From: Stygiobacter electus
GTDB taxonomy: Bacteria; Bacteroidota; Ignavibacteria; Ignavibacteriales; Melioribacteraceae
Assembly: GCA_029210465.1 (NCBI GenBank)
Contig: JARGDL010000008.1
Coordinates: forward strand, 1 to 64,000
DNA: 64,000 nt
Reading direction: 5' to 3'
In this document: piece by piece, positions 5,897-17,000 of the stretch
Layout of the letters: each line of letters starts with the position of its first letter
How positions within the stretch are numbered: position 1 is the stretch's first letter
Notes under the pieces: generated by a model
Databases searched by the model: none
What the model saw: only the letters and a program-made list of their open reading frames with translations
Told to the model about the DNA's origin: nothing
Position numbers and translations under genes: made by a program

Positions 5897-8800
5897 TTGA
5901 TTAATAAAATAATTCAACGACCAGTAACAATCTCAATGTTATATATAGGCTTGGCAATTCTAAGCATTTTTGCTTTTGCAAGCTTAGGTGTTGATCTTTT
6001 GCCCAATGTAAACATACCTCATTTAATAGTTCAAACAACTTATCCTAACGCTACTGCTGAAGAAGTGGAAAAACAAATAACAGAGCCACTTGAGTCTGCT
6101 GCTGGTACTGTAACAGGTGTAAAAAAAGTTACTTCATTATCAAAAGAAGGCATATCATTTATTTCTATTGATTTTATATGGGGCACTGATATGAGATATG
6201 CTTTACTTTCATTAAGAGAAAAATTAGATAATGTAAGCTTTGCGTTGCCTAAGGAGGCTGGAAGACCAACTATTATTCGGGTTGATCCATCATCTTTTCC
6301 TATAATGACACTTGTACTGTCTTATAAAAATAAAAGTAAATCAAATATTAGCTTTGTAGATCATACATCTACATACGAAGAGATAAAAAGTTTGATTGAT
6401 TTAAAGGAAGCAGCTCGTGTAATTTTTAAAAGAAGATTTGAACAAATTGAAGGCGTTGCTCAAGCTGTAATAACAGGTGGTCTAGAAAGAGAAATTCTAA
6501 TTGAAGTAAATCCGGATTTAATGATTTCTTATAACATAACATTTGAAGAAATAGAGAATTCATTAAAATCTGCTAACCTTAACTTGCCAGCCGGCAATAT
6601 TATGAAAGGTTTATTCCGATATTCCTTAAGAACAATGGGAGAATTCCAAAACATTAATGAAATTAAAAACACAGTTATATCAAACAATCATGGAACTAAA
6701 GTTTTATTACAAGATATTGCAAAAGTTACAGAAAACTTTAAAGAAAGAGATGGCTTCACAAGATTTAATAGTAATGAGGCCATCGGTGTTTTAATTTATA
6801 AACAACCTGATGCAAACACAGTAACAATTTCTCAACTTATTAAAGAAACAGTTGAATCGTTAAAAAGAAATTACCCTGATTATGATTTGTTAATTGTTTC
6901 TGATCAATCTGGATTTATTGAGCAGGCAATATCAAATGTAAAACAAGAAATATTTTATGGTGGAATTCTTGCAGTTATTGTTCTTTTCTTTTTCCTTGGC
7001 AGCATAAGAAATATTTTTATCATTGGTGTAACAATTCCAGCATCACTTATAATTACAATTTTACTTCTCTACTTGTTTAATATAAATTTTAACATCGTTT
7101 CACTTGGTGGTATTGCTGTTGGTATAGGAATGCTACTTGATAATGCAATTATTGTAATTGAAAATGTATCAAGGTATAAAGATTCTGGTTATAATAATAA
7201 AATAGCTGTTTTAGTTGGGTCAAAAGAAGTTGCCATGCCAATTATTGCATCAACTTTAACAACAATTGCAGTTTTTCTTCCATTGATTTTTGTTAGAGGA
7301 ATTGCAGGTGAATTATTTAAAGACCAATCATATGCAATTGCTTTTTCTCTCTTTTCGTCAATTATCGTTTCTTTAACTTTAATACCAATGCTTGCTTCAA
7401 GAGATTCATTTAAACTTACTAATAAAGTATTCTTGAACAGTAATTTATTTTTAAAAGTTAACCCCCCTTCAGAAAAATCATTATTTTGGAAAATATCTTT
7501 TTATCTAAGACTTCCTTTTATAATCATATTCAAATCATTCTTCTTTTTACTGGTAAAATTATATTTGATTTTAGAAAAGTTAATTCTAAAAAATATAAAT
7601 ATATTTTTTAAGCTTGCTGATAAATTTTTAGAGAAAACAATTGTAAAATATAAAAATTTACTTGAATGGTCTTTGAATAATAGAAAGAAAGTTTTACTAA
7701 TAACATTTGGATTAATATTAATTACAGTTCTTGCTTTTATTAATATGAAAAAGGAATTTATACCTAAAGGAGAGAATGATGAATTTATGATTGAAATAGA
7801 ATTTCCATCAGGAACTTCATTAAAAGGTAATGCTAACTTAACTTCAAAAATTGAAAAAAGTATTTCTTCAATTAAAAGTGTAAATGCAATTGTTTCGAAC
7901 ATTGGCAGAGTAAATGATTTTGATTTTTTAGACAAAGAGCAAGTTTCGGTTAATAAAACTAACTTGATAATAAAAATAGACTGTTATGAAAATTATAATG
8001 ATGTAAGGAAAATATTAGAATCCATTTTAAATAAAAATAATGGATTTAAATATTCATTTAAAGAGATTAAAAATTCATATTCAACAATAATTAATCCATC
8101 AGAAAATGATATAGTAATAAAAATAAAAAATAAGAATGTAGATAAAGCATTAGAAAAAGCAGAGCTGATAATTAAAAAAATTAATAATGCAAGACTTGAA
8201 GGTATCAAAGAAGTAAGACTTGGAATAGAAAAAGGAACACCAGAATATTCCATTACAATTGACAGAGAAAAATGTTTGACTTATGGAATTTCTGTTAGTC
8301 AAGCTGCCATGGAAATAAGCAATTTAGTTAAGGGCAATGTTATTACTTACTTTTCAGATTTCGATAAAAAAATTGGAATAAATATTAAATCTACCGAAGA
8401 GACTCGAAATGATATCAAAAATCTAATGAATCAGTATTGTCAATTTGAAAACAAAAAAATACGGATAAAGGATATAGCAAACTTTCAATATGGTAACAGT
8501 TTCAATGAAATATGGAGAGAAGATCAATCAAGAATAACAATGATATATGCATCGCTAAATGAAACAAGTTTAACTAAAGTTATAAATAAAATAAAAAATA
8601 TTATAAATAAACTACCCAAAAATCAGGATGAAGTAATTTTAGTTGGCGGTGTAAATGAGGAAATAAATGATGCTTTTAAAGTTCTATATGTTGCTTTAAT
8701 TATTTCAGTTCTGCTTATGTACATGGTTCTCGCCTCAGAATTTGAATCATTCCTTTTTCCATTCATAATTTTATTTTCAGTTCCACTTGGATTAATAGGT

Positions 8801-9196
8801 GGAATATTATTACTATTTATTTTTGGTGAAAGTATAAACATAATTTCAATCATGGGTTTAATTATACTCGTGGGAATTGCCGATAATGATGCTGTCGTTA
8901 AAGTAGAATTCATTTTAAGAAAACGTGAAGAAGGATTATCAATTCACGATGCAATTGTTCAAGCTGGTAAGGATAGATTTAGACCAATTGTAATGAATAC
9001 ATTTACAGTTATTTTTGGTTTAATACCAATGATGATTGGTATTGGTGCCGCAACTCAACTTAGAGTTTCTCTTTCATTAGCTGTTATTGGTGGATTAGTT
9101 TCATCTACTTTTTTAACATTGATAATAATACCTGTTCTTTATACTTATCTAGAAAAATTTTCAAAGAAAAAATTTGTTTTGGGAAAAAAGAAATAA
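5897..9196 (+). CDS. RND transporter permease subunit 1 (HAE1-like)
   Basis: This is a full-length RND permease of 1099 residues: an N-terminal TM helix, two porter domains, and TM clusters around residues 345-500 and 930-1090. The TM4 relay motif reads LLDNAI (D415-N416), where AcrB has two aspartates. The TM10 motif reads GIADNDAVVKVEF, with N997 at the position of the essential lysine and a lysine five residues later. The cytoplasmic linker between the two halves (about 500-600) is unusually long and carries extra hydrophobic segments. Start is TTG; no Shine-Dalgarno is seen. It is the first gene after hairpin element copy 3 and forms a set with the following MFP and second RND gene. Substrate is unknown. 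Confidence 0.9.
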   Translation: MINKIIQRPVTISMLYIGLAILSIFAFASLGVDLLPNVNIPHLIVQTTYPNATAEEVEKQITEPLESAAGTVTGVKKVTSLSKEGISFISIDFIWGTDMRYALLSLREKLDNVSFALPKEAGRPTIIRVDPSSFPIMTLVLSYKNKSKSNISFVDHTSTYEEIKSLIDLKEAARVIFKRRFEQIEGVAQAVITGGLEREILIEVNPDLMISYNITFEEIENSLKSANLNLPAGNIMKGLFRYSLRTMGEFQNINEIKNTVISNNHGTKVLLQDIAKVTENFKERDGFTRFNSNEAIGVLIYKQPDANTVTISQLIKETVESLKRNYPDYDLLIVSDQSGFIEQAISNVKQEIFYGGILAVIVLFFFLGSIRNIFIIGVTIPASLIITILLLYLFNINFNIVSLGGIAVGIGMLLDNAIIVIENVSRYKDSGYNNKIAVLVGSKEVAMPIIASTLTTIAVFLPLIFVRGIAGELFKDQSYAIAFSLFSSIIVSLTLIPMLASRDSFKLTNKVFLNSNLFLKVNPPSEKSLFWKISFYLRLPFIIIFKSFFFLLVKLYLILEKLILKNINIFFKLADKFLEKTIVKYKNLLEWSLNNRKKVLLITFGLILITVLAFINMKKEFIPKGENDEFMIEIEFPSGTSLKGNANLTSKIEKSISSIKSVNAIVSNIGRVNDFDFLDKEQVSVNKTNLIIKIDCYENYNDVRKILESILNKNNGFKYSFKEIKNSYSTIINPSENDIVIKIKNKNVDKALEKAELIIKKINNARLEGIKEVRLGIEKGTPEYSITIDREKCLTYGISVSQAAMEISNLVKGNVITYFSDFDKKIGINIKSTEETRNDIKNLMNQYCQFENKKIRIKDIANFQYGNSFNEIWREDQSRITMIYASLNETSLTKVINKIKNIINKLPKNQDEVILVGGVNEEINDAFKVLYVALIISVLLMYMVLASEFESFLFPFIILFSVPLGLIGGILLLFIFGESINIISIMGLIILVGIADNDAVVKVEFILRKREEGLSIHDAIVQAGKDRFRPIVMNTFTVIFGLIPMMIGIGAATQLRVSLSLAVIGGLVSSTFLTLIIIPVLYTYLEKFSKKKFVLGKKK

Positions 9197-9213
9197 AATA
9201 AATTGAGTGAATT

Positions 9214-10428
9214 ATGAAAATAAAATCATGGTTAGCAATTTTAGTAGCAATTATAATTGTTATAGTTTTAACATTAATATTGTACCCAAATAATTCAAGT
9301 GAAGAAAATATTAACGATAAAACAGTAAATGTAAATTATGATAAACTCAATGAAGTTGTGTTTGATGTTGTTACAAAACCAGTAATTAAAGGAGACTTAA
9401 TTCTTTACACAAATGCAAACGGTATAATCAAAGCTTCTGAAGAATTAGAAATAACTCCGAACATAAGTGGTACAATTAAAACATTGAATATTTATGAAGG
9501 TGAACAAGTTAAAAAAGGCGATTTGTTAATTGAGCTTGACAATCGTGAATATGAAATTGCTCTAAATGAAGCTATATCAAAAGTTACCGAAGCAAGACTA
9601 GAATATGGATTTTTGGCTAAAGAATCGGGAGTTGAAAATAATATTGATTCAAAGTCTAAAGAATATCAAGAAAAACTTGAAGCTTTAGAGAAAGAATACA
9701 CAACTGGTAAAATTGATGAGTCGAGATACAATGATTTGAAAAATGAACTTGAAATGAAATTAATTTTTTCAGGTGCTAAGAGAGATGAAATAATTCAAAA
9801 TAAAAGTGGATTAACAAGCGCAATCAATAATTATAAAAGAGCAAAATTAAATTTAGAATACACAAAAATAGTTGCTCCTTTTAGTGGTCAAATAGGAGAC
9901 TTTAATTTAGTTGTAGGACAAAGAGTATCTACAGGTCAAAAGCTTTGTAAATTATTTAATACTGCAACATTAAATATTGATGTTGGTGTTTTAGAAAGTG
10001 ATATATCAAAAATTAGTATTGGAAACCATTCCATAATTGAAATTCCATCACTCAATAATGAAAAATTTTATGGCTCCGTTTCTTATATTAGTCCATATAT
10101 AGACAAAGAAACAAAAACATGTAAAGTAACCATAAGAATACAAAATCAATCGAACAAAATTAAATCGGGAATGTTTGCCAAAGTATTAATTGAAAACGAA
10201 AATTTGAAAAACAGAATTTTAATACCAAAAGAAGCTTTACTTGTAAGAGATAAAAGAACTTTAGTTTTCACAGTTGAAAATAATTTAGCAAAATGGAAAT
10301 ATGTTAAGATTGGAAAACAAAATGAACAGTACATTGAAATAGTAGAAGGTTTAGAGCCGGGTGAAAATGTAATAATTGAAGGGCAATATAATTTAGCCCA
10401 TGATGCAAAAGTAAAAGTGATTAAATAA
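9214..10428 (+). CDS. RND membrane-fusion (periplasmic adaptor) protein
   Basis: The 404-residue product has an N-terminal membrane anchor (about 6-24) and HlyD/AcrA-type architecture: a lipoyl half-motif (SGTIKTLNIYEGEQVKKGD, about 86-105), a helical hairpin (about 112-205), and the second lipoyl half with IVAPFSGQIG (about 221-230). Beta-barrel and membrane-proximal domains follow, including IPKEALLVR and LEPGENVIIEG. It connects inner-membrane RND pumps to an outer-membrane channel. It sits 17 bp after the first RND gene and 14 bp before the second, so one adaptor probably serves both. No TolC-type gene is in this operon. Confidence 0.92.
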   Translation: MKIKSWLAILVAIIIVIVLTLILYPNNSSEENINDKTVNVNYDKLNEVVFDVVTKPVIKGDLILYTNANGIIKASEELEITPNISGTIKTLNIYEGEQVKKGDLLIELDNREYEIALNEAISKVTEARLEYGFLAKESGVENNIDSKSKEYQEKLEALEKEYTTGKIDESRYNDLKNELEMKLIFSGAKRDEIIQNKSGLTSAINNYKRAKLNLEYTKIVAPFSGQIGDFNLVVGQRVSTGQKLCKLFNTATLNIDVGVLESDISKISIGNHSIIEIPSLNNEKFYGSVSYISPYIDKETKTCKVTIRIQNQSNKIKSGMFAKVLIENENLKNRILIPKEALLVRDKRTLVFTVENNLAKWKYVKIGKQNEQYIEIVEGLEPGENVIIEGQYNLAHDAKVKVIK

Positions 10429-10442
10429 ACAACCTAAAAAAA

Positions 10443-13400
10443 TTGAAAAATATTTTTTACACTTTTTTAACTCGCCCAGTAACAACAACAATGTTCTTCT
10501 TTGTAGTTATTGCTGTAGGAATAATTTCAGTTTTAAATTTACCTATAGAATTAACTCCCAATGCTGAAAATCCAAAATTAACAGTTAGAATTTCATGGTA
10601 TGGCACTTCTCCAGAAGCAGTTGAAGCATATGTAACATCACCTATAGAGGCAGAATTATCAACTATTAATGGTATTAAAAAAATATCATCTGTTTCTTCG
10701 AGAGGTTTATCTCAAATTAATCTTGATTTTCATCCAGGTACCGATATAAATTTTACCCGTGTTGAAATAAATGAGAAATTATCATCATTAAAAAATACTT
10801 TACCAGTTGATGTAACTCCTCCACAAATTTCGCAATATGTGCCGCAAGATTTTCAAAACTTACAAGGTTTTTTAACTTATTCAATATCTGCTAACCACTC
10901 TGCTAATGAAATAAGAAAATATTTGATAGATAATGTTTTATATAAACTTAAAAATATAGATGGTGTATCCAATGTGGAAATTAATGGCGGTTCCGAAAGA
11001 TTAATTGAAATAATAATAGATTATGGTAAAGTTAAAATATTTAATATTACAGAAGATGAAATAAACAATTCTATTTCAGAAATTGAGAAAATTTTGTCTG
11101 CCGGTAAAATTGAAAAAAATACAAACAGAATTTTATTAAAGATTTATAATCAAATAAAAATTAAAGAGGATATATCCAATCAAATAATTAAAACACTTCC
11201 AAGTGGTAATTCAATCCGCTTAAAAGATATTGGAACCATTACTGATGATTATGAGGAAGAAAAAAATTATTACAGAATCAACGGAAAAGAAACTGTAACT
11301 CTAATTGTTGATAAAGAACCTGGTGCAAATACTTTAGCAACAGCAAAATTAGTTCAACAAAAAATTATTCAACTAGCAAAAGGGTTCCCACACGATTATG
11401 TTTTAACAAAAGAACTTGACAGAAGTGAAAATATAAACAAAGATTTAACCGAGCTATTAAAAGATAGTATCTTATCTCTTACGTTAATTTTTATAATTAT
11501 GTTTTTAATTCTAAAAAACTTACAATATACTTTTATAATTTTTTCTTCCATATTTTTTTCTCTCTTGTTTTCATTTGGATTGTTCTATTTGTTTAATCTA
11601 ACATTGAACATATTAACTATATCATGTTTTGTAATTGGATTTGGTTTTATTGTTGATAACAGTATAGTGGTACTAGATTATTTAGATAAAAATTGTAATA
11701 ACCAAAATAAAAAAAGGTTAACTGTTTTATTAAAAAATATTTTTTACCCATTATTAATATCTACTGTTACAATAATCTCTGTCTTTACCCCCTTAATTTT
11801 CTTAACGGGTGAGTTACAACTTTATTTTAAGCAGTTTGCACTTGGAATTGGATTTACTTTAACTGCTTCTTTAATTGTTGCATTTACAATTATTCCTTTT
11901 TTATATGCAAAAAGCTTTAAAGATAATATTACAAGTTCAAAACAATCATTAACATCAAAATATTTATATGAAATCTATGATAAAATTGCTGAAAATGTTT
12001 TAAAGTGGAAAAGATTAAGTATTACTATTCTTGTTTTAATTATAGGATTACCTGTTTGGCTGTTGCCGGGGCGAATTGAAAAAGTACCATTTTCAGAAAT
12101 TTACAATTCAATTTTTGATACGGAAATTTACAGCGAAATAAAACCTTATATCAATTATGCATTTGGTGGTGCGTTAAATCTTTTTTTTAATCATATAAAT
12201 CGTGGAGATGTTTGGAGTTATGGTTCAGAAACATTCATTTATGTAAGACTTGAATTACCAAATGGAAATCGAATTGAAAGAATAAACCAACTTTGTAAAA
12301 ATTTAGAAAATGAAATACTTGCTTATAAAAAAATTTTTAAGAATCTAATTGCAAATGTTATTGATGAAGAAACTGCAACACTAAGAATTGAATTTAACAC
12401 CGAACAAGCAAATTCTGCTTTCCCTTATTTATTAAAAAATTTCATTACAGCTTATGCAGTTAATCTTGGTGGAGTTGATTCTTATGTTTATGGTTTTGGA
12501 CCTGGTTTTTCAAATGCTGGTGGTTTTTCTTCTAGCATGTTTAATGTTGAAATTAAAGGTTATAATTATGAACGTGTAAAAAAATTGGCTGAAGATTTTA
12601 GAAAAAAGATCATTAAAAATCCAAGAGTAGATAATGTTGATATAGATAAAACAGCTTTTTTCTGGACAAAAGATAATTATGAAATAATTGGTAAAGTTAA
12701 TCGCGAAAAAATTCTTGAATATGGAATCTCAATTACAGACTTGTTAGCAATAATAGCTAAAAATTCTGGAGGTAATGTAACTTATAACAAGTTTAGAATA
12801 GAAAATGATGCTGTTAATTATAAAATTAAATATTCAAATTATAATGAAATGCAGTTGAACGAATTAGAGAATTTGATAATTACTGATAACCAAAAAAGAA
12901 ATATAAAAATTGGTGAACTAGTAAATTTTGAAGAGAAAAAAACTCTTTCAAAAATAAATCGTGTTGATCAACAATATGTTAGAAATGTAAGTTTTGAATT
13001 CAAAGGTCCTTACAAATTTGGTAATATTTTTTTGGAATCATCAATAAAATCATTTTTAGTACCCGAAGGTTATTCAATAAAAACAAAAGATACTTACTTC
13101 TTTTTTGAAAGTGAAGAAAAAGAAATAGAGATATGGAAAATATTAGGTACATCTATAATCATAATTTTTATGATTACCGCGGGATATTTTGAATCATATC
13201 GCAAACCAATAATAATAATATCAGCAATTCCATTTGCTTTTATTGGGTCAATATTTATTTTTTGGATTACCGATAGTACTATTGAAAGAGGCGCTTATGC
13301 GGGTATGCTGCTTTTAGTTGGTTTGTCTGTTTCTAATTCAATTACCTTGGTTAATTATATTTCTAAAAATCTTAATGAACATAATAAAATTGCAGAACTT

Positions 13401-13619
13401 ACAAAAAATAGATTGCGGGCAATATTTTTAACATCATTAACAACATTTAGTGCATTATTGCCTTTTATTTTGGGAGAACGAGAAACATTCTGGAAAAATC
13501 TTAGTCTTAGTATTTTGGGTGGAATTGTTACTTCAACAATTTTTGTGGTATTCTTTGTCCCATTAATTTATCAAATTTTATTAAAAGTAAATTTCAATAG
13601 ATTTAGTAAAAACAATTAA
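10443..13619 (+). CDS. RND transporter permease subunit 2
   Basis: A 1058-residue RND permease with the usual duplicated TM and porter architecture. TM4 has FIVDNSIVV (D405-N406), so the second relay aspartate is replaced, and TM10 has GLSVSNSITLVNY, with S964 where AcrB has its lysine. A glycine-rich loop (GFGPGFSNAGGFSSS) in the second porter domain resembles that of paired RND subunits of Bacteroidota. The start is TTG, 14 bp after the adaptor gene. Paired permeases with one adaptor recall MdtB-MdtC heterotrimers, but here both subunits look defective in the canonical proton relay. A strong terminator follows. Confidence 0.88.
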   Translation: MKNIFYTFLTRPVTTTMFFFVVIAVGIISVLNLPIELTPNAENPKLTVRISWYGTSPEAVEAYVTSPIEAELSTINGIKKISSVSSRGLSQINLDFHPGTDINFTRVEINEKLSSLKNTLPVDVTPPQISQYVPQDFQNLQGFLTYSISANHSANEIRKYLIDNVLYKLKNIDGVSNVEINGGSERLIEIIIDYGKVKIFNITEDEINNSISEIEKILSAGKIEKNTNRILLKIYNQIKIKEDISNQIIKTLPSGNSIRLKDIGTITDDYEEEKNYYRINGKETVTLIVDKEPGANTLATAKLVQQKIIQLAKGFPHDYVLTKELDRSENINKDLTELLKDSILSLTLIFIIMFLILKNLQYTFIIFSSIFFSLLFSFGLFYLFNLTLNILTISCFVIGFGFIVDNSIVVLDYLDKNCNNQNKKRLTVLLKNIFYPLLISTVTIISVFTPLIFLTGELQLYFKQFALGIGFTLTASLIVAFTIIPFLYAKSFKDNITSSKQSLTSKYLYEIYDKIAENVLKWKRLSITILVLIIGLPVWLLPGRIEKVPFSEIYNSIFDTEIYSEIKPYINYAFGGALNLFFNHINRGDVWSYGSETFIYVRLELPNGNRIERINQLCKNLENEILAYKKIFKNLIANVIDEETATLRIEFNTEQANSAFPYLLKNFITAYAVNLGGVDSYVYGFGPGFSNAGGFSSSMFNVEIKGYNYERVKKLAEDFRKKIIKNPRVDNVDIDKTAFFWTKDNYEIIGKVNREKILEYGISITDLLAIIAKNSGGNVTYNKFRIENDAVNYKIKYSNYNEMQLNELENLIITDNQKRNIKIGELVNFEEKKTLSKINRVDQQYVRNVSFEFKGPYKFGNIFLESSIKSFLVPEGYSIKTKDTYFFFESEEKEIEIWKILGTSIIIIFMITAGYFESYRKPIIIISAIPFAFIGSIFIFWITDSTIERGAYAGMLLLVGLSVSNSITLVNYISKNLNEHNKIAELTKNRLRAIFLTSLTTFSALLPFILGERETFWKNLSLSILGGIVTSTIFVVFFVPLIYQILLKVNFNRFSKNN

Positions 13620-13622
13620 CAA

Positions 13623-13649
13623 AAAGGCTGTCAAAATTTGACAGCCTTT
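13623..13649. terminator. Bidirectional terminator after RND operon
   Basis: AAAGGCTGTCAAA and its reverse complement (13623-13635, 13637-13649) are separated by one base, with A runs on the left and T/C on the right. It lies between the convergent RND subunit 2 and ferredoxin genes and can serve both strands. Confidence 0.85.
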
Positions 13650-13671
13650 CTCATCTCAAGCAAATTATACT

Positions 13672-13971
13672 TTATCTTCCAACCTCATCTAAATGTTCTT
13701 TCTTTGCTAAAAGTTGTTCTTTAGTCTCAACTCTGTTTGTATCCCGAACTATAGCTTCAGTTGGGCAAGCTTGAATGCATTGTGGTTCATCATAAAATCC
13801 AACACACTCTGTGCATTTATCAGGAACGATGTAAGTATGTTCTTCATTCAAAGCAGCATACTCTTGTCCGCCAAGAATGTAAGGTGTACCAGCTCCATAA
13901 ATTGCAAGATTTGGACATTCAGCTTCGCATGCATTGCATGAAATGCATTCATCTGTAATCATTACTGCCAT
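13672..13971 (-). CDS. 2[4Fe-4S] ferredoxin, YfhL/Alvin type
   Basis: The 99-residue product has two cluster motifs: CxxCxxCxxxCP at C9, C12, C15, C19, and a second with C53, C56, C65, C69. In the second motif eight residues separate the second and third cysteines. That insertion and the C-terminal helix are typical of Alvin/YfhL-type low-potential ferredoxins. Role: cytoplasmic one-electron carrier. GGAGG lies just before the ATG on the minus strand. It is a single-gene unit between the RND operon and the tricorn-like gene, so no redox partner is suggested by context. Confidence 0.92.
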   Translation of the reverse strand: MAVMITDECISCNACEAECPNLAIYGAGTPYILGGQEYAALNEEHTYIVPDKCTECVGFYDEPQCIQACPTEAIVRDTNRVETKEQLLAKKEHLDEVGR

Positions 13972-13987
13972 AAAAATCCTCCAATAT

Positions 13988-14027
13988 GAATATTATTATA
14001 ATTGCGGTCGTAAAAATAATAATATTC
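13988..14027. promoter_or_regulatory. AT-rich inverted repeat between tricorn-like and ferredoxin genes
   Basis: Perfect 12-bp arms, GAATATTATTAT (13988-13999) and its complement (14016-14027), enclose a 16-base loop with GCGGTCG. It is downstream of the tricorn-like stop and upstream of the ferredoxin start on the minus strand. It could be a terminator of the former or an operator/leader element of the latter. Confidence 0.5.
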
Positions 14028-14054
14028 CGACAAATACAACTTATTTTATTAAAA

Positions 14055-17000
14055 TTATTTCTTATCAATTTGTTTTAATAATTCCTCGCAAGCTTTTTTA
14101 AGTTGTTCATCTTCACCAGTTGCAAGCCAGTTAACACTATTTTCAACAATAATATCTGGTACAGCAGGACCAAGTTCCTGATTTTTATCAGTTGCTTTTG
14201 TGAACCAACCTCGGAATGGCATTCTTACAAAAGAGCCATCTATTAATTGTTTTCCACCTGTTGAAATTACAGATCCATTTGTTGGATAACCTACAAGTTT
14301 ACCGATTCCTAAAGTTTTATAAGCGTGTGAAAATATTTCTGCATTTGAATAACTGCCTTCGTTACACAAAGCTATTGATGGTTTTAACCATGCAGCAAAC
14401 ACTAATCTTTCTCCAGTTGGATAATAATTTCGGAATTTTAGTTTGTCTTTTTCCAAATCTTTACTTGCACCACGTGGAATTGTGTAAGCATGTTGTTTGT
14501 AATTTAAGATTGTCATTAAATAATCTGTAGTTGAACCACCGCCATTATAACGAACATCAATTACTAATCCTTCTTTGCCTTCACCAGCAGCTGTTAATTC
14601 TCTTTCAAAAGTTTCAAAGCTTGGATAATTCATACCTTGAATATGAATGTAACCCAATCTTCCATTTGAATATTCATCTACAAGTTTCTTTCTGTTATCG
14701 ACCCATTCTTTGTATAACAACTGATGAGTGTCATTTATTGGACGAATTGCTATTTCTCTTTCTTTCCCGTCTTTTGATTTTACTGTAACTAAAACTTTTT
14801 CATCAACTTTGTTGGTAAGATATTGATAAAAGTTTTCATCCTGATTAAATGGATTTCCATCGATTGCGATGATTATTTCACCTTCATTTAATTTGCTTGA
14901 TGATTTATCAGCTGGAGAATTTGGAATTACTCTTTGAATTTTCATTCCTTCATTAGTTGGAAAAAGTTCAACACCTAGTAAACCAGTTTGATCTTTTTGA
15001 GTTTCTATTCTATCGGCAGAAGTAAAACCCATGTGACTTGAATTTAATTCTCCAAGCATGTTATTAAACATATCCCTAAAATCATTTGGTGTAGAAGCAA
15101 TTAAACAAAGTTCCTCATATTTCTTTTTTAGTGAGTTCCAATTTTTTCCATGAAATTGTGGATCATAAAAACCATCGCGAATTGTTCGCCAAGCTTCATC
15201 AAAGATTTGCTTTCTTTCAGCGGTGTAGTCAATTTTTATTTTTGCAGAATATGGAAGAGCTTCTGATTTATCAGTTTTAATTTCATAACGTGTTAAAGAA
15301 CCGCCAGTTTTGGTGAAGTATAAAAACTTTCCTTCTTTATCCATTTGAACTGAATTTGGATTGCTTCCGCCTTTTGTAAGTTCTTTTAATTCTTTGCCAT
15401 CCCATTTGATACTATATAAATCTCTTCCACCTTTTGCAGTACTGCTATTTCCGACGTAGAAAAATGTTTCGCCATCTTTTGAGATTATTAAATTAGATTC
15501 ATCACCCGGAAAATTTGTTACTTGAACTAATCTTTCATGAATATTATCAAAATCAATTTGAATTGGTTTTACTTTTGGTTCATCTTTTTTTGCATCTTTT
15601 GGTTTTTCATCTTTCTTTTCAGAAGTGGTTGATGGTTCTTTTTCTTCCCAATCAGATTTTGTTTTTTCCCAATCATCTTTTTTTAACCATACAAACCAAA
15701 CATCTCTTGTAAATGATAATCCACCGGTAATTGAATTACTGCCACTGCGAGATGAAAGAAAACCCAGCTTGCTTCCATCAGCACTCCAAAATGGATTTGA
15801 ATCTCCACGAGGATGCATAGATACATTTACAGGTTTTTTAGAATTATCAGCCGAATGGATATAAACTTCTTCGTTGAAATATAAATCTTCCATTGAATAT
15901 GCAAGCCATTTATCGTCTGGACTCCATTTTACTCCAGATGGCGTTGCCCAACTATCAGTTAATATTTTTTCGTTAGTTAATTTTCCATCAGTTGAAATTT
16001 CTGAAACAACTAATTGTCTTGTGTCTTTACCACGAATGTAAGCTATTTTTTTGCCATCGTTTGAAATTACAGGATCACTTTCATCTTCATCTGTTTTGGT
16101 TATTCTGATGATTTCATGCTTTAGTGATTTGAATAGATTCGGTTGTTGTTTATCAGCAGATTTAACTAAATATAAATCGTAATTGTTATCATTTCTATCT
16201 GAAGTAAAAACCAAAATTGTATCATTTAACCATGCAACATTGTTATCGCGATAAGGTGAATTTGAAAGATTTACACTTCTGCTTTTTTCTTTATCTACTT
16301 CTTTTACGAAAATTTCACCGCGTACTGAAAAAGCAATGTATTTTCCATTTGGAGAAATTGAATATTCAGTTAAATTATTCGAGAAAGTTTTGTATTCAAT
16401 AGGATCAAATCTATCATCGGCAGAAATTATAATATTTAATTCTTTTGGTTCTATATCCGAAGTTTTAGAAATGTAAATATTTTTTCCTCTTTCAAAAACT
16501 AAAGTTGTTCCATCATTGGATAAACTTAAATATCGAATTGAATGATCTTTGTAGTTTGTTAATTGTTCCGGTTTTCCAATTCCTTTTCCATTATCATCAA
16601 TTTTAATTTTGTAAAGATTATATTTACCCGTGTTTGAACTTAAAAAGAATAATGTTCTTGAATCACTCCATTGTGGATTAATATCATTTGTTTCAAAGCC
16701 AACAAGTTTAAAGTAATTTTTTGTTTTGGTATCATAAAGCCAAATATCTCTATTTGACGAGCCGCGATACTCTTCGCGAAAAACAGGATTAATATCGCCG
16801 CGGACAAAAGCAATAAATCTACCATCAGGCGAAGCAACCGGTTCAAAACCCATTGCATCTAAAATTCTATATTCTGTTCCACCACTTGATGAGATTGCAT
16901 AAACTTCGAAAGGCCTTTCAATTTGATTGAACTCGCGATTAGTTGAAAACAAAATATTTCCATCGTTTGTCCAGCTTGAAATATTATCTTGTGCTGAATG

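Noticed and set aside
7501..7935. 144-residue minus-strand ORF inside RND permease 1
   Set aside because: Antisense shadow of the conserved permease frame, with no family pattern.
15625..15864. Plus-strand ORFs inside the tricorn-like gene
   Set aside because: Overlap the conserved propeller and linker sequence in the opposite frame; no support.
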